From Paenibacillus tundrae (lineage in GTDB: Bacteria; Bacillota; Bacilli; Paenibacillales; Paenibacillaceae), in contig NZ_JAUSTI010000001.1 in NCBI RefSeq assembly GCF_030812775.1, forward strand, positions 62,001 through 126,000: a stretch of 64,000 bases of DNA, given 5' to 3'. This document shows, one piece after another, positions 37,368-46,159 of the stretch (the stretch's first letter is position 1; each line of letters opens with the position of its first letter). Under the pieces are notes generated by a model. That model was not told the origin of the DNA. It searched no databases and saw only the letters and a list, made by a program, of their open reading frames with translations. A program made the position numbers and the translations under genes.

Positions 37368-38150
37368 ATGAGTGGTGAAATTTACGAGCATTTTAGTCAT
37401 GACGAGCGAGACTTTGTGGATAAAGCCTCCGATTGGGTAGAACGTGCAGGTAAGTATCATGATATGAAGCTTACTGATTTTCTTGATCCAAGACAGGTTT
37501 TTATTTTGCAAACGCTTGTGAATCGCCGTGATGATGTACAGATTCGTCTAGACGGTGGTTATGAAGCGGCTGAACGTAAACGCGCGTTGATCGCACCTGA
37601 CTATCGTTATCTGGATGATGAAGACATGGGTATGCAGGTGATGAGTATCACGTCGGATGACCAGAAGATTAGTGAGCTGGAGCATGGGGACTATATGGGT
37701 GCCCTGCTCGGGCTTGGGATGAAGCGGGGTAAGATTGGAGATATCCAAGTGCTGGATGACGGATGCCACACTGTTGTGGCTGCGGAGACCGGCGCTTTTT
37801 TATCGCTTCAATTGAATCAGGTGCACCGTGTACATGTCTTCACAGAATTGTTGCCGATCGATCAGATGAAATGGTCAGAGAGCAAGCTGGACACGATGGA
37901 CATCACGGTCGCGTCACTCCGTCTGGATGGAATCTGTGCAGATGTTTACCGTCTAAGTCGCAGTAAAGTCCTGGTGCCTATTAAGGCAGGGCGTTGCCGT
38001 GTGAACTGGAAGGTGGAAGAGGATCCTTCCAAATCATTGAAGGCTGGCGATGTGGTCTCGATCCAAGGCTTTGGCCGTTTCAAGGTGCTAGAGCAGGATG
38101 GTATGACCAAAAAAGGACGCTGTCGCGTAAAAATCGGCAAATTTGCCTAG
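37368..38150 (+). CDS. ylmH: S4-domain RNA-binding protein YlmH
   Basis: RNA-binding protein, 260 aa, with an N-terminal YlmH domain (HFSHDERDFVDKASDWVE, FLDPRQVFILQTLVN) and a C-terminal S4 domain (about 180-250; SRSKVLVPIKAGRCRVNWKVEED, KAGDVVSIQGFGRFKVLE). Proteins of this family have been linked to ribosome-associated quality control in B. subtilis. It completes the ylm block before divIVA. Confidence 0.85.
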   Translation: MSGEIYEHFSHDERDFVDKASDWVERAGKYHDMKLTDFLDPRQVFILQTLVNRRDDVQIRLDGGYEAAERKRALIAPDYRYLDDEDMGMQVMSITSDDQKISELEHGDYMGALLGLGMKRGKIGDIQVLDDGCHTVVAAETGAFLSLQLNQVHRVHVFTELLPIDQMKWSESKLDTMDITVASLRLDGICADVYRLSRSKVLVPIKAGRCRVNWKVEEDPSKSLKAGDVVSIQGFGRFKVLEQDGMTKKGRCRVKIGKFA

Positions 38151-38174
38151 ATGTGTTGCAGGAAAACAAGCTTT

Positions 38175-38370
38175 CTTGTCGAAATGTTTAAAATAAAGGT
38201 GTAAAAAACATTCGATGTTTCCGATATACATTGGAGTGCAAAGGGTTATCCTAACCGATACAGATCACAAGGTGATCTAGCCGTATACTCGTATAGATTT
38301 CCACGATTCTGCATACGGATTTTTGGGTTGAACCCATATGCTGCAAACCTTCTCAAGGGAAGGAACTTTT
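38175..38370 (+). other. Structured leader upstream of divIVA
   Basis: This 236-bp gap contains CTTGTCGAA (38175-38183), 8 of 9 to a Spo0A box. It also holds a hairpin GATCACAAGGTGATC (near 38264-38278) and CCGTAT...ATACGG (38281-38319) followed by ATTTTTGG, which may be a terminator for ylmH or an attenuator. Small hairpins GGGTTGAACCC and CCTTCTCAAGGGAAGG precede the divIVA ribosome site. No clear sigma-A hexamers were found. Confidence 0.4.
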
Positions 38371-38386
38371 ACAGGAGGTGGACAGC

Positions 38387-38896
38387 ATGCCATTAACGCC
38401 GCTGGACATACATAACAAGGAATTTTCCCGACGCTTGCGTGGGTATGACGAGGATGAAGTCAATGAGTTCCTGGATCAAGTCATCAAAGATTATGAAGGC
38501 GTCATTCGCGAAAACAAAGAACTGAGCAATCAGTTGCTGTCCGTTCAGGAGAAACTGGATCATTTTGCAACAATTGAGGAAACGCTCAGCAAAACGATTA
38601 TTATCGCGCAGGAAGCTGCCGATGATGTGAAGAATAACGCGAAGAAAGAAGCTCAGTTGATCGTGAAGGAAGCAGAGAAAAATGCGGATCGCATCGTCAA
38701 CGAATCTTTGGCTAAATCGCGTAAAATTGCTTTAGAAGTTGAAGAGCTCAAGAAGCAAGCTTCCATCTATCGTGCTCGTTTCCGTACACTTGTTGAAGCA
38801 CAGCTTGAATTGTTGTCTCAAGATGGTTGGGAAGCGCTGGAGAGCCGGGAGCAGGAAGTCCGTGATCGGGAGCGGGAAATGAAGGAAATTTATTAG
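38387..38896 (+). CDS. divIVA: Cell division/polarity protein DivIVA
   Basis: Curvature-sensing peripheral membrane protein at septa and poles, 169 aa. N-terminal DivIVA domain MPLTPLDIHNKEFSRRLRGYDEDEVNEFLDQV (first 32 residues, described not in one run) includes the membrane-inserting Phe and adjacent Arg residues. A long coiled coil fills about 30-160. The ATG at 38387 follows AGGAGGTGG by 7 bases; an in-frame GTG at 38378 overlaps that site. It guides MinJ/MinCD placement and, in sporulation, chromosome anchoring. Confidence 0.92.
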   Translation: MPLTPLDIHNKEFSRRLRGYDEDEVNEFLDQVIKDYEGVIRENKELSNQLLSVQEKLDHFATIEETLSKTIIIAQEAADDVKNNAKKEAQLIVKEAEKNADRIVNESLAKSRKIALEVEELKKQASIYRARFRTLVEAQLELLSQDGWEALESREQEVRDREREMKEIY

Positions 38897-38909
38897 TCCA
38901 CGTGCCTGG

Positions 38910-38938
38910 TTGACTTTTGTCTGCAAAGAGGCTATAAC
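38910..38938 (+). promoter_or_regulatory. Sigma-A promoter of ileS T-box leader
   Basis: TTGACT (38910-38915), 17-bp spacer, TATAAC (38933-38938). Transcription would start near 38945, just ahead of the T-box leader. Confidence 0.7.
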
Positions 38939-38944
38939 TATATT

Positions 38945-39262
38945 CATAATGAATAGTGATTCCATGACGGGTTCAGTACGTTATGATCTCATCCCTCAGA
39001 GAGTTGGCATATCGGTGCAAGCCAATGGATGAGTTATAGCCGAATATCTCCCCGGAGAAGTGACGCTGAAGCGGTGATCCTATGCCGTGCGTAAGCGAAA
39101 CCGTGAGCCGAACGTTATATCGGCACCCTGCTGAAGGTAGCGGGGCATAAGCGCTGTTGATGACAGAGCATACCCAATTGTATTGGATGTGGTTTGTGAT
39201 GAACAGAATTAGGGTGGTAACGCGAGCACAACCTCGTCCCTTTCCAGGGATGAGGTTTTTTT
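38945..39262 (+). ncRNA. T-box riboswitch (tRNA-Ile) upstream of ileS
   Basis: Leader RNA that senses uncharged tRNA-Ile. Stem I begins near AGAGAG (38998-39003); the specifier loop contains GAATATC with an ATC isoleucine codon at 39046-39048. The T-box AGGGTGGTAACGCG (39211-39224) contains TGGT, complementary to the tRNA ACCA end. The terminator stem AACCTC...GAGGTT (39230-39257) ends in seven T. When tRNA-Ile is uncharged, the antiterminator should form and ileS be transcribed. The long gap from this terminator to ileS (about 660 bp) is unusual. Confidence 0.93.
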
Positions 39263-39275
39263 GTGTCTAAAAAAG

Positions 39276-39686
39276 GGCGAACGTCCATGAGCCCCGCAGG
39301 GAGCTCAAGAAGAGAGCCGATCGCCGTCTGAGCGAAGCGGACGGCACAGGGGTTCGCTAAGGCGAACGTTCATGAGCCCCGCAGGGAGCTCAAGGAGAGA
39401 GCCACTTGCCGTCTGAGCGAAGCGGACGGCACAGGGGTTCGCTAAGGCGAACGTCCATGAGCCCCGTAGGGAGCTCAAGGAGAGAGCCACTCGCCGTCTG
39501 AGCGAAGCGGACGGCACAGGGGTTCGCTAAGGCGAACGTCCATGAGCCCCGTAGGGAGCTCAAGGAGAGAGCCACTCGCCGTCTGAGCGAAGCGGACGGC
39601 ACAGGGGTTCGCTAAGGCGAACGTCCATGAGCCCCGCAGGGAGCTCAAGGAGAGAGCCACTCGCCGTCCGGGCGAAGCGGACGGCA
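39276..39686. repeat. Tandem array of 85-bp GC-rich repeats
   Basis: Four complete 85-bp units start at 39276, 39361, 39446 and 39531, and a partial fifth at 39616 ends near 39686. Units differ at only a few positions. Each unit begins GGCGAACG and ends GGGGTTCGCTAA, so its ends can pair (GCGAAC with GTTCGC), and holds an inner hairpin GCCGTC/GACGGC. Adjacent units can also form TTCGC-TAA-GGCGAA junction hairpins. GC content is clearly above the surroundings. The overlapping 70-codon open frames on the reverse strand follow from the repeat and are not considered genes. Confidence 0.95.
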
Positions 39687-39923
39687 ACCGATCCCACGCA
39701 GTGAGGCTCTGCGGCGTTCACGCAGGGAACGAGCCGCATAAGAGCCGCCACAGCGCACGGACACCGCATCCCACAGCGCCGTAGACTCTCCCAAGACAAA
39801 CCCATCCCGGGTGTCCAGAGGGCGGAGCGCCTATGGGGTCCCCCTTGGTAAGGGGGATTTAGGGGGATTGAAACGCTTTTGTGGACGATCCACAATTTAA
39901 CAGCTGAAAGGAAGATGATCATC
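39687..39923. other. GC-rich structured spacer between repeat array and ileS
   Basis: No gene seen. It contains several inverted repeats: GCGGC-GTTC/GAAC-GCCGC around 39711-39739, GGCGGAGCGCC near 39821-39831, CCCCCTT-GGT-AAGGGGG at about 39841-39857, and GTGGA-CGA-TCCAC near 39882-39894. The segment should be part of the ileS mRNA leader. Confidence 0.6.
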
Positions 39924-42900
39924 ATGCAACGAGTTGATGTCAAAGAAAAAGCGCGGGCTAGAGAGCTACGCATGTTAAACAAATGGAAAACAGAGAACAC
40001 CTTCCAGAAATCGATTGAGAATCGTGAAGGCAAGCCAAACTTTGTATTTTACGAAGGACCACCAACAGCCAATGGTAAGCCGCATATCGGGCACGTATTG
40101 GGTCGGGTCATCAAGGACTTTGTAGGACGTTACAACACGATGAAAGGGTACCGTGTTGTTCGTAAAGCAGGTTGGGATACACACGGACTTCCAGTTGAAT
40201 TGGGTGTACAGAAGAAACTGGGTATCTCTCACAAATGGGAGATCGAGGATTACGGTGTAGAGAAATTCATCAATGAATGTAAAGCCAGCGTTTTTGAATA
40301 TGAACAGCAATGGCGTGACCTGACAGAAGGAATCGGTTATTGGACAGATATGGATCATCCATATATCACGCTGGATAACAACTACATCGAGAGTGTATGG
40401 AACATCTTGGCGACAATCCATGAGAAGGGGCTGCTCTACCGCGGGCACCGCGTTAGTCCGTATTGCCCATCTTGTCAAACAACGCTTAGTTCACACGAAG
40501 TTGCACAGGGATACAAGGATGTTAAAGATCTAAGTGCTACAGCGAAATTTAAGCTAGATGACAGTGGTGAATTTGTCCTTGCTTGGACAACAACGCCTTG
40601 GACACTTCCTTCCCACGTTGCACTTGCGGTGAATCCGGATATGGACTATTCCCGTGTGCGTCAGGATAACGAAGTATATATCATGGCGACCAACCTTGTA
40701 GAAAAAGTAATGAAGGACGCCAAAGGGGAGTATGAAGTGATCGGAGCATTGAAGGGTTCTGACCTGGTTGGTCAAACCTATAGCCCTCCGTTCAACTACG
40801 TACAGGCTGAGAAAGCAAACATTGTCCTTGGAGCAAGTTTTGTAACAGATGCGAGCGGTACGGGTATCGTACACATGGCTCCTGCACATGGTGAGGATGA
40901 CTACCGTGTATGTCGTGAGAATGGAATCAGCTTTGTGAACATGGTGGATCTTGAAGGTAAATTTGTAGCTGAGGTTACAGACTTTGCCGGACGCTTCGTG
41001 AAGGACTGCGATATTGATATCGTACGTTATCTGTCAGAGAATGGGCGTTTGTTTAGCAAAGAAAAATATGAGCACAGCTATCCATTCTGCTGGCGTTGTG
41101 ATACACCACTTCTGTACTATGCAATGGACAGTTGGTTTATCCAAACGACAGCGATCAAGGATCAACTCATCGCAAACAACAGTGATGTAGAATGGTATCC
41201 AGGTCACGTTCGTGAAGGCCGTTTCGGAAAGTTCCTGGAAGATCTGGTGGACTGGAACATCAGTCGTGACCGTTATTGGGGAACTCCGCTCAACATCTGG
41301 GTATGTGAAGAGACGGGAGAACAATTCGCTCCACATAGCATTGCTGAATTGCGTGCACGTGCGGTAGGGGATGTGCCTGAGAATTTGGAACTGCACAAGC
41401 CGTATGTAGACGATGTGAAGGTGTTGAGCTCTTGTGGTAAATACGAGATGACGCGTACACCAGAAGTCATCGACGTTTGGTTTGACAGTGGATCAATGCC
41501 GTTTGCTCAACAACATTATCCGTTTGAAAATAAAGAAACATTTGAACAGCAATACCCCGCAGATATGATCTGTGAAGGTATCGACCAAACTCGTGGCTGG
41601 TTCTACAGTTTGCTTGCAGTTTCTACACTTCTGACAGGCAAAGCGCCTTACAAAGCGGTAATGGCAACAGGTCACGTATTGGATGAGAGTGGACAGAAAA
41701 TGTCCAAATCCAAAGGTAATGTCATCGACCCATGGGAAGTTATCGAAGAATATGGTACAGATGCATTCCGCTGGGCTTTATTGTCTGACAGTGCACCATG
41801 GAACAGCAAACGTTTCTCCAAAGGGATTGTCGGTGAAGCTAAATCCAAAATGGTGGATACACTTGTTAACACACACGCTTTCCTAACGTTGTATGCCACG
41901 ATTGATGGATTTGATCCACAGGAGCATCCGTTCAAGCTCTCTACACACAAGCTGGATCGTTGGATTTTGTCCAGACTGAACAGTCTGATCCTGGTTGTAG
42001 AAAAAGCGCTCGCTGTAAATGATTACTTGAATTCTTCCAAAGCGATCGAAGCGTTTGTGGATGAGCTGAGCAACTGGTACATCCGTCGTTCCCGTGACCG
42101 TTTCTGGGGAGCTGGATTAACAGAAGATAAACTGGATGCCTATCGTACACTTACTGAAGTGCTCGTGACTACAGCGAAGCTGGTAGCTCCATTTACACCG
42201 ATGCTGGCAGAGGATATCTATCTGAACCTGACTACGGGTGAGAGTGTGCATATGGAAGATTACCCGGTAGCTCAACAGGCTTGGATTGATCTGAAGCTGG
42301 AGCAGGATATGGAGACAGCACGCCGGGTCGTTGAATTAGCTCGTAACGTACGGAACGAAACGGGCATCAAGACACGTCAGCCATTGTCTGAGTTGATCGT
42401 ATCACTAGACAAAGGCTTTGACCTGGATAGTTATGAAGAGATTATCAAGGAAGAGATCAATGTGAAGGGAATCCGTACAGAGAATGATGATGCGGAATTC
42501 GTTGACTTCTCATTGAAACTGAACTTGAAAGTCGCAGGGAAGAAGTATGGTAAAAATGTTGGATTCCTGCAGAATTTCTTCAAAGGTATGTCCGCTGACG
42601 AAACTCGCAAAGTTGTTACAGAAGGTGTACTGAATGTGGTTTCTCCAGACGGAGAAGAACTGCAAGTGACCCAAGAGGAACTGCTGGTAGATAAGCATGC
42701 CAAATCAGGTTTTGCTTCTGCATCAGGTTATGGTTTGACGGTAGCACTCAATACGGAAATCACAACAGAGCTGGAACAAGAGGGCTGGGTTCGTGAAGTC
42801 GTACGTGCTGTTCAGGATACTCGGAAGAAGCTGGATCTACCGATTGAGAAAAGAGTACGTTTGACACTGGACGTAGATGCAGAGCTTCAAGCAGCCATCC

Positions 42901-43022
42901 AGGCGTTTGATGATGTACTGCGTGAGAATGTCCTCGTAACGGAAGTTACATTTGCTAAAGTGGATAACATGGTACAGATCGAAGCTGGTGGCAAAACGTT
43001 CGGTGTTTATATCGAGGCGTAA
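39924..43022 (+). CDS. ileS: Isoleucyl-tRNA synthetase, type 2 (eukaryote-like)
   Basis: Charges tRNA-Ile; cytosolic class I synthetase, 1032 aa. HIGH motif at 54-57 (GKPHIGH) and KMSKS at 592-596. The length and N-terminal FYEGPPTANGKPHIGHVLGR are of the IleRS2 type also found in eukaryotes and mycobacteria, rather than the roughly 920-aa IleRS1 of B. subtilis. IleRS2 enzymes generally tolerate mupirocin. The HIGH motif is unaltered, unlike reported hyper-resistant forms. The editing domain (about 190-400) and anticodon-binding domain (about 680-830, including LSNWYIRRSRDRFW) are present. I chose the ATG at 39924, 9 bases after AAAGGAAG; an ATG at 39915 abuts that site. Confidence 0.93.
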   Translation: MQRVDVKEKARARELRMLNKWKTENTFQKSIENREGKPNFVFYEGPPTANGKPHIGHVLGRVIKDFVGRYNTMKGYRVVRKAGWDTHGLPVELGVQKKLGISHKWEIEDYGVEKFINECKASVFEYEQQWRDLTEGIGYWTDMDHPYITLDNNYIESVWNILATIHEKGLLYRGHRVSPYCPSCQTTLSSHEVAQGYKDVKDLSATAKFKLDDSGEFVLAWTTTPWTLPSHVALAVNPDMDYSRVRQDNEVYIMATNLVEKVMKDAKGEYEVIGALKGSDLVGQTYSPPFNYVQAEKANIVLGASFVTDASGTGIVHMAPAHGEDDYRVCRENGISFVNMVDLEGKFVAEVTDFAGRFVKDCDIDIVRYLSENGRLFSKEKYEHSYPFCWRCDTPLLYYAMDSWFIQTTAIKDQLIANNSDVEWYPGHVREGRFGKFLEDLVDWNISRDRYWGTPLNIWVCEETGEQFAPHSIAELRARAVGDVPENLELHKPYVDDVKVLSSCGKYEMTRTPEVIDVWFDSGSMPFAQQHYPFENKETFEQQYPADMICEGIDQTRGWFYSLLAVSTLLTGKAPYKAVMATGHVLDESGQKMSKSKGNVIDPWEVIEEYGTDAFRWALLSDSAPWNSKRFSKGIVGEAKSKMVDTLVNTHAFLTLYATIDGFDPQEHPFKLSTHKLDRWILSRLNSLILVVEKALAVNDYLNSSKAIEAFVDELSNWYIRRSRDRFWGAGLTEDKLDAYRTLTEVLVTTAKLVAPFTPMLAEDIYLNLTTGESVHMEDYPVAQQAWIDLKLEQDMETARRVVELARNVRNETGIKTRQPLSELIVSLDKGFDLDSYEEIIKEEINVKGIRTENDDAEFVDFSLKLNLKVAGKKYGKNVGFLQNFFKGMSADETRKVVTEGVLNVVSPDGEELQVTQEELLVDKHAKSGFASASGYGLTVALNTEITTELEQEGWVREVVRAVQDTRKKLDLPIEKRVRLTLDVDAELQAAIQAFDDVLRENVLVTEVTFAKVDNMVQIEAGGKTFGVYIEA

Positions 43023-43121
43023 TGTCCTGATCTGAAGCTTGAGTACAGGTTGAATGAGCCATGATCTAAGTTCTTATGGAGTAGCCCCATTTTAAATGGG
43101 ATAGAATATACTTTAAAGACA

Positions 43122-43177
43122 AAACGAGCCTTAGATGCAAGGATAAAAATCCCTGTATCTTGGCTCGTTTGGTTTTT
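43122..43177 (+). terminator. Terminator after ileS
   Basis: AAACGAGCC (43122-43130) pairs with GGCTCGTTT (43162-43170), with inner pairing around ATAAAAAT; GGTTTTT follows. Confidence 0.75.
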
Positions 43178-43237
43178 CGGCAAATGGGCAATGATTGCTA
43201 TTGTGCAGTCACTCTATTCCAAAGGACTGAGCGAAAC

Positions 43238-43579
43238 ATGAACGAAAACGAGAAACAAGGTGCCTCACCTTTGTCAGCAACGAACGATGCAGATGATAAA
43301 ATCGAAGAGCTTCATACGTTAACCAATCGAATTGCCAATGAGCTCGAACGGTCACGTATTGCTCAATATACAGAGCTGTTGAACCGACCGTGGAAATTAA
43401 TCGGACTTAACCTGTTATCTGGAACTGCCCGAGGTGTAGGAATTGCCATTGGCTTTACCTTTTTTGCAGCAACCATCATTTATGTGTTACAGGTACTGGG
43501 AGCACTTAATCTACCTATTGTAGGTGATTACATTGCGGATATCGTCAGAATCGTACAACGCCAGCTTGAACTGAACTGA
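43238..43579 (+). CDS. DUF5665 family membrane-associated protein
   Basis: Small protein of 113 aa resembling DUF5665. A polar N-terminus (about 1-50) precedes the family core LLNRPWKLIGLNLLSGTARGVGIAIGF and a hydrophobic segment (about 67-95), so it is probably membrane-bound. Function unknown. I chose the ATG at 43238 with a modest AAAGGA upstream; the in-frame GTG/ATG region near 43160 lies in the ileS terminator. It converges with the following gene on the opposite strand. Confidence 0.6.
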   Translation: MNENEKQGASPLSATNDADDKIEELHTLTNRIANELERSRIAQYTELLNRPWKLIGLNLLSGTARGVGIAIGFTFFAATIIYVLQVLGALNLPIVGDYIADIVRIVQRQLELN

Positions 43580-43605
43580 GCACCCTTCAAAAAGACGGTA
43601 GAGGG

Positions 43606-44346
43606 TCAGTACAGATCGTCCGAAGATGAATCAGGCTCTAGAAGATTATCACCTTCTCGGTTTTCTAGATACTGTCGATATTGCCGATTACGGACGATGG
43701 ACACGTCATGACCATAGATGTCGGTTGCAACAAAGCTTTCGTAGGCTTCAACACAACCTTCAATCTCATCCGTGGCCTCGATTGCCATGACGTCATAACT
43801 ATCAATGTCTCGTCCTTCAGCCATCGCCGGTGAATTAGAGCTTCCCCAGCTTTCAACGATCTGCCATGCATCTTCGCCATCGAAGCCATTTTGATCATCT
43901 CGTTCATCCAAGCTGGTTCGGCCAAATGCAGGAGCAAGAAATTCCTCCTCGACAGGTCGATTCTCAGAAACAACGGTTTCGGGTTGATGTTTTTTGCAGT
44001 ATTTGGTGTAAGGAACTGCCTCCATGCGCTCATAATCAATGGGTTGCTGACAGACAGCACATATGCCGTAATGACCCTCTTGAATGGCATGAAGAGCAGA
44101 ATCAATTCGCTCCAATTGGAACTCATCATGCTCCAGCAAAGAAATATCTTTCTCACGGTCATACATCTCGGTAGCTAGGTCACCGGGATGATTATCGATT
44201 GGCGATAATTCACCTGTCTGAAATCGCATTGAATCACCAAGACCATAATGTTCGTTCTGCTTGAGCCTATGCTCAATATCCTGCTTCTCAGTAATAAGCT
44301 GAGATTGAAGGGATTGTAGTTGTTTGCCTGTAAAATGTGACATCAT
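43606..44346 (-). CDS. TraR/DksA-type zinc-finger protein, YteA family
   Basis: About 247 aa, on the reverse strand. An N-terminal helical hairpin region (FTGKQLQSLQSQLITEKQDIEHRL) and LERIDSALHAIQEGHYGICAVCQQPI lead to a DksA/TraR-like zinc finger whose ligands are CAVC and the later CKKH. The long acidic C-terminal domain ends in EPDSSSDDLY. This arrangement matches the yteA family of sporulation-associated proteins. Two adjacent ATG codons follow GGGGGAAC on the minus strand (44346 and 44343); either could be used. The upstream open frame to 44559 lacks similarity. It is the only convincing minus-strand gene in the window. Confidence 0.75.
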   Translation of the reverse strand: MMSHFTGKQLQSLQSQLITEKQDIEHRLKQNEHYGLGDSMRFQTGELSPIDNHPGDLATEMYDREKDISLLEHDEFQLERIDSALHAIQEGHYGICAVCQQPIDYERMEAVPYTKYCKKHQPETVVSENRPVEEEFLAPAFGRTSLDERDDQNGFDGEDAWQIVESWGSSNSPAMAEGRDIDSYDVMAIEATDEIEGCVEAYESFVATDIYGHDVSIVRNRQYRQYLENREGDNLLEPDSSSDDLY

Positions 44347-44565
44347 GTTCCCCCTTTCTGCTCCGTGCATAAGCCGGATGTGGACTCTACTGTAGGATGT
44401 ACCATTGCGTGCGGGATTACAGAAGGGAAATGTTATCGTTTTTACCAACCGATCTGCAGCACAGCGCGCCCGTGGACGATTTCTAAACAGCTGTGCTACA
44501 ATGAACAAGTCTGGCGTAAAGCCTGGTATCGTTTGGAAAAGACAAGATCGGAGTGACAAACAAAC

Positions 44566-45060
44566 GTGGTGTATTATATCCTCGCTTTTATCGTATTTTT
44601 GGTGGATCAGGGAACAAAATTCTTAATTGCAACTCGGATGGAACTAAGAGAAGAAATCCCAGTGATCGGCAATTTCTTTGTCATCACATCACATCGCAAC
44701 TCGGGTGCAGCCTTTGGCATATTACAGGATCAACGTTGGTTCTTTATTGTCGTTACTTTGGTTGTCGTTGTTGCATTGGTCTGGTATTTGCAAAAGGTAA
44801 AGGATACTCCGCACAAATTGCTGCCTATAGCGCTTAGTTTAGTGCTTGGTGGAGCGATTGGAAACTTCCTTGATCGCGCATTAACCGGAGAGGTTGTCGA
44901 TTTTATCCAGCTTAATTTTGGAACCTATACGTTCCCTATCTTTAATATCGCTGACTCGGCAATCTGTATTGGTGTAGCACTGATCATCATCGAAACCTTG
45001 CTTGAAGGACGTCGAGAGAAAGCTGCTGCACAGACTGAAAGGAATGAACACCATGAGTAA
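44566..45060 (+). CDS. lspA: Lipoprotein signal peptidase (signal peptidase II)
   Basis: Membrane aspartic protease that cleaves prolipoproteins after lipidation, 164 aa, four membrane helices. Catalytic aspartates in GGAIGNFLDR and FNIADSAI; SHRNSGAAFGI is also conserved. GTG start at 44566 (a second in-frame GTG at 44569 is equally possible). It should process the lipoproteins encoded at 2476 and 62350. Overlaps the next gene by 8 bp, as in B. subtilis lspA-ylyB. Confidence 0.93.
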   Translation: MVYYILAFIVFLVDQGTKFLIATRMELREEIPVIGNFFVITSHRNSGAAFGILQDQRWFFIVVTLVVVVALVWYLQKVKDTPHKLLPIALSLVLGGAIGNFLDRALTGEVVDFIQLNFGTYTFPIFNIADSAICIGVALIIIETLLEGRREKAAAQTERNEHHE

Positions 45061-46051
45061 TTTACACAAGGAAGAACATAATAACGAGAACACATCAACT
45101 GAGGAACTGCACATGAATGTCGATGATGAAATCACGAACGATGAACGTATGGAATGGACCATTTCTCTTGAGCACAAGAAGGAACGAATCGACAAATATA
45201 TTACTGAATCTATAGATAATGTATCGCGTTCTCAAGTACAGCTATGGATATCAGAGGGAAATGTTACTGTGAATGGTGCTGTGGTCAAAGCAAATACGAA
45301 ATTAGCAGAAGGTGATCTTGTTGTGCTGCAGATCCCAGAGCCGAAAGCAGTAGAGATCATTCCTGAAGATATTCCACTTGAAGTTGTATACGAGGATAGT
45401 GACGTTATCGTCATTAACAAACCTCGGGGGCTTGTTGTGCATCCGGCACCTGGCCATACATCGGGTACGCTCGTGAACGCGCTGATGCATCATTGCAAAG
45501 ACTTGTCCGGGATTAACGGAGAACTGCGTCCAGGCATTGTGCATCGTATTGATAAGGATACATCGGGTCTACTCATGGCTGCCAAAAATGATAAGGCGCA
45601 TGCCTCATTAGCTGCACAGCTTAAGGACCATAGCGTCAATAGACGGTATATCGCGCTTGTTCATGGCCACTTAAGCCATGATCAGGGCACAATTGATGCA
45701 CCCATTGGACGAGACACCAATGACCGTAAAATGTTTACAGTAACGGAGCGGAACAGTAAACATGCTGTTACTCATTTCAACGTGACGGAGCGGATCAACG
45801 ACTATACTTTGTTGGAACTGAAGCTGGAGACTGGACGAACCCATCAGATTCGTGTGCATCTGAAATTTATCGGACATCCGCTTGTAGGGGATCCGGTGTA
45901 TGGGCGAAACAAAGGCATCAAAATGCAAGGACAGGCCTTACATGCTGCGATCTTAGGTTTTGTTCATCCGACAACAGGAGAGTATCTGGAGTTCTCTGCT
46001 CCGATTCCGCAGGATATGGAAGATGTTCTCTCCTCACTACGTAGCCGCTGA
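45053..46051 (+). CDS. rluD: RluD/YlyB-type 23S rRNA pseudouridine synthase
   Basis: Large-subunit rRNA pseudouridine synthase, 332 aa. An N-terminal S4 domain (about 48-110; RIDKYITESIDNVSRSQVQLWI, NGAVVKANTKL) precedes the RluA-family catalytic domain. The catalytic aspartate is in HRIDKDTSGLL, and ETGRTHQIRVH is conserved. The first 40 residues form an acidic, Asn/Glu-rich extension. The ATG at 45053 follows AAAGGAATG inside lspA. In Bacillus the lspA-linked paralogue is ylyB; exact target uridines cannot be read. Confidence 0.85.
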   Translation: MSNLHKEEHNNENTSTEELHMNVDDEITNDERMEWTISLEHKKERIDKYITESIDNVSRSQVQLWISEGNVTVNGAVVKANTKLAEGDLVVLQIPEPKAVEIIPEDIPLEVVYEDSDVIVINKPRGLVVHPAPGHTSGTLVNALMHHCKDLSGINGELRPGIVHRIDKDTSGLLMAAKNDKAHASLAAQLKDHSVNRRYIALVHGHLSHDQGTIDAPIGRDTNDRKMFTVTERNSKHAVTHFNVTERINDYTLLELKLETGRTHQIRVHLKFIGHPLVGDPVYGRNKGIKMQGQALHAAILGFVHPTTGEYLEFSAPIPQDMEDVLSSLRSR

Positions 46052-46159
46052 CTTCTCGTGAAAGTACAAATGTTCAGATACTTTGTCCATGGCTAAGCCT
46101 CCGCAAATGCTTCATATTAAAGTGTAGAAATTTGCGTCAAACGAGGAGATGAACACGTA

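Noticed and set aside
39276..39686. CRISPR array
   Set aside because: The whole 85-bp unit is conserved with no unique spacers, and there are no cas genes.
39305..40033. Several 70-157-codon reverse-strand frames with repeated MPSASLRRR-type starts
   Set aside because: They are offset by exactly 85 bp and arise from the tandem repeat; 85-bp units shift frame each time and no ribosome site or conserved protein is seen.
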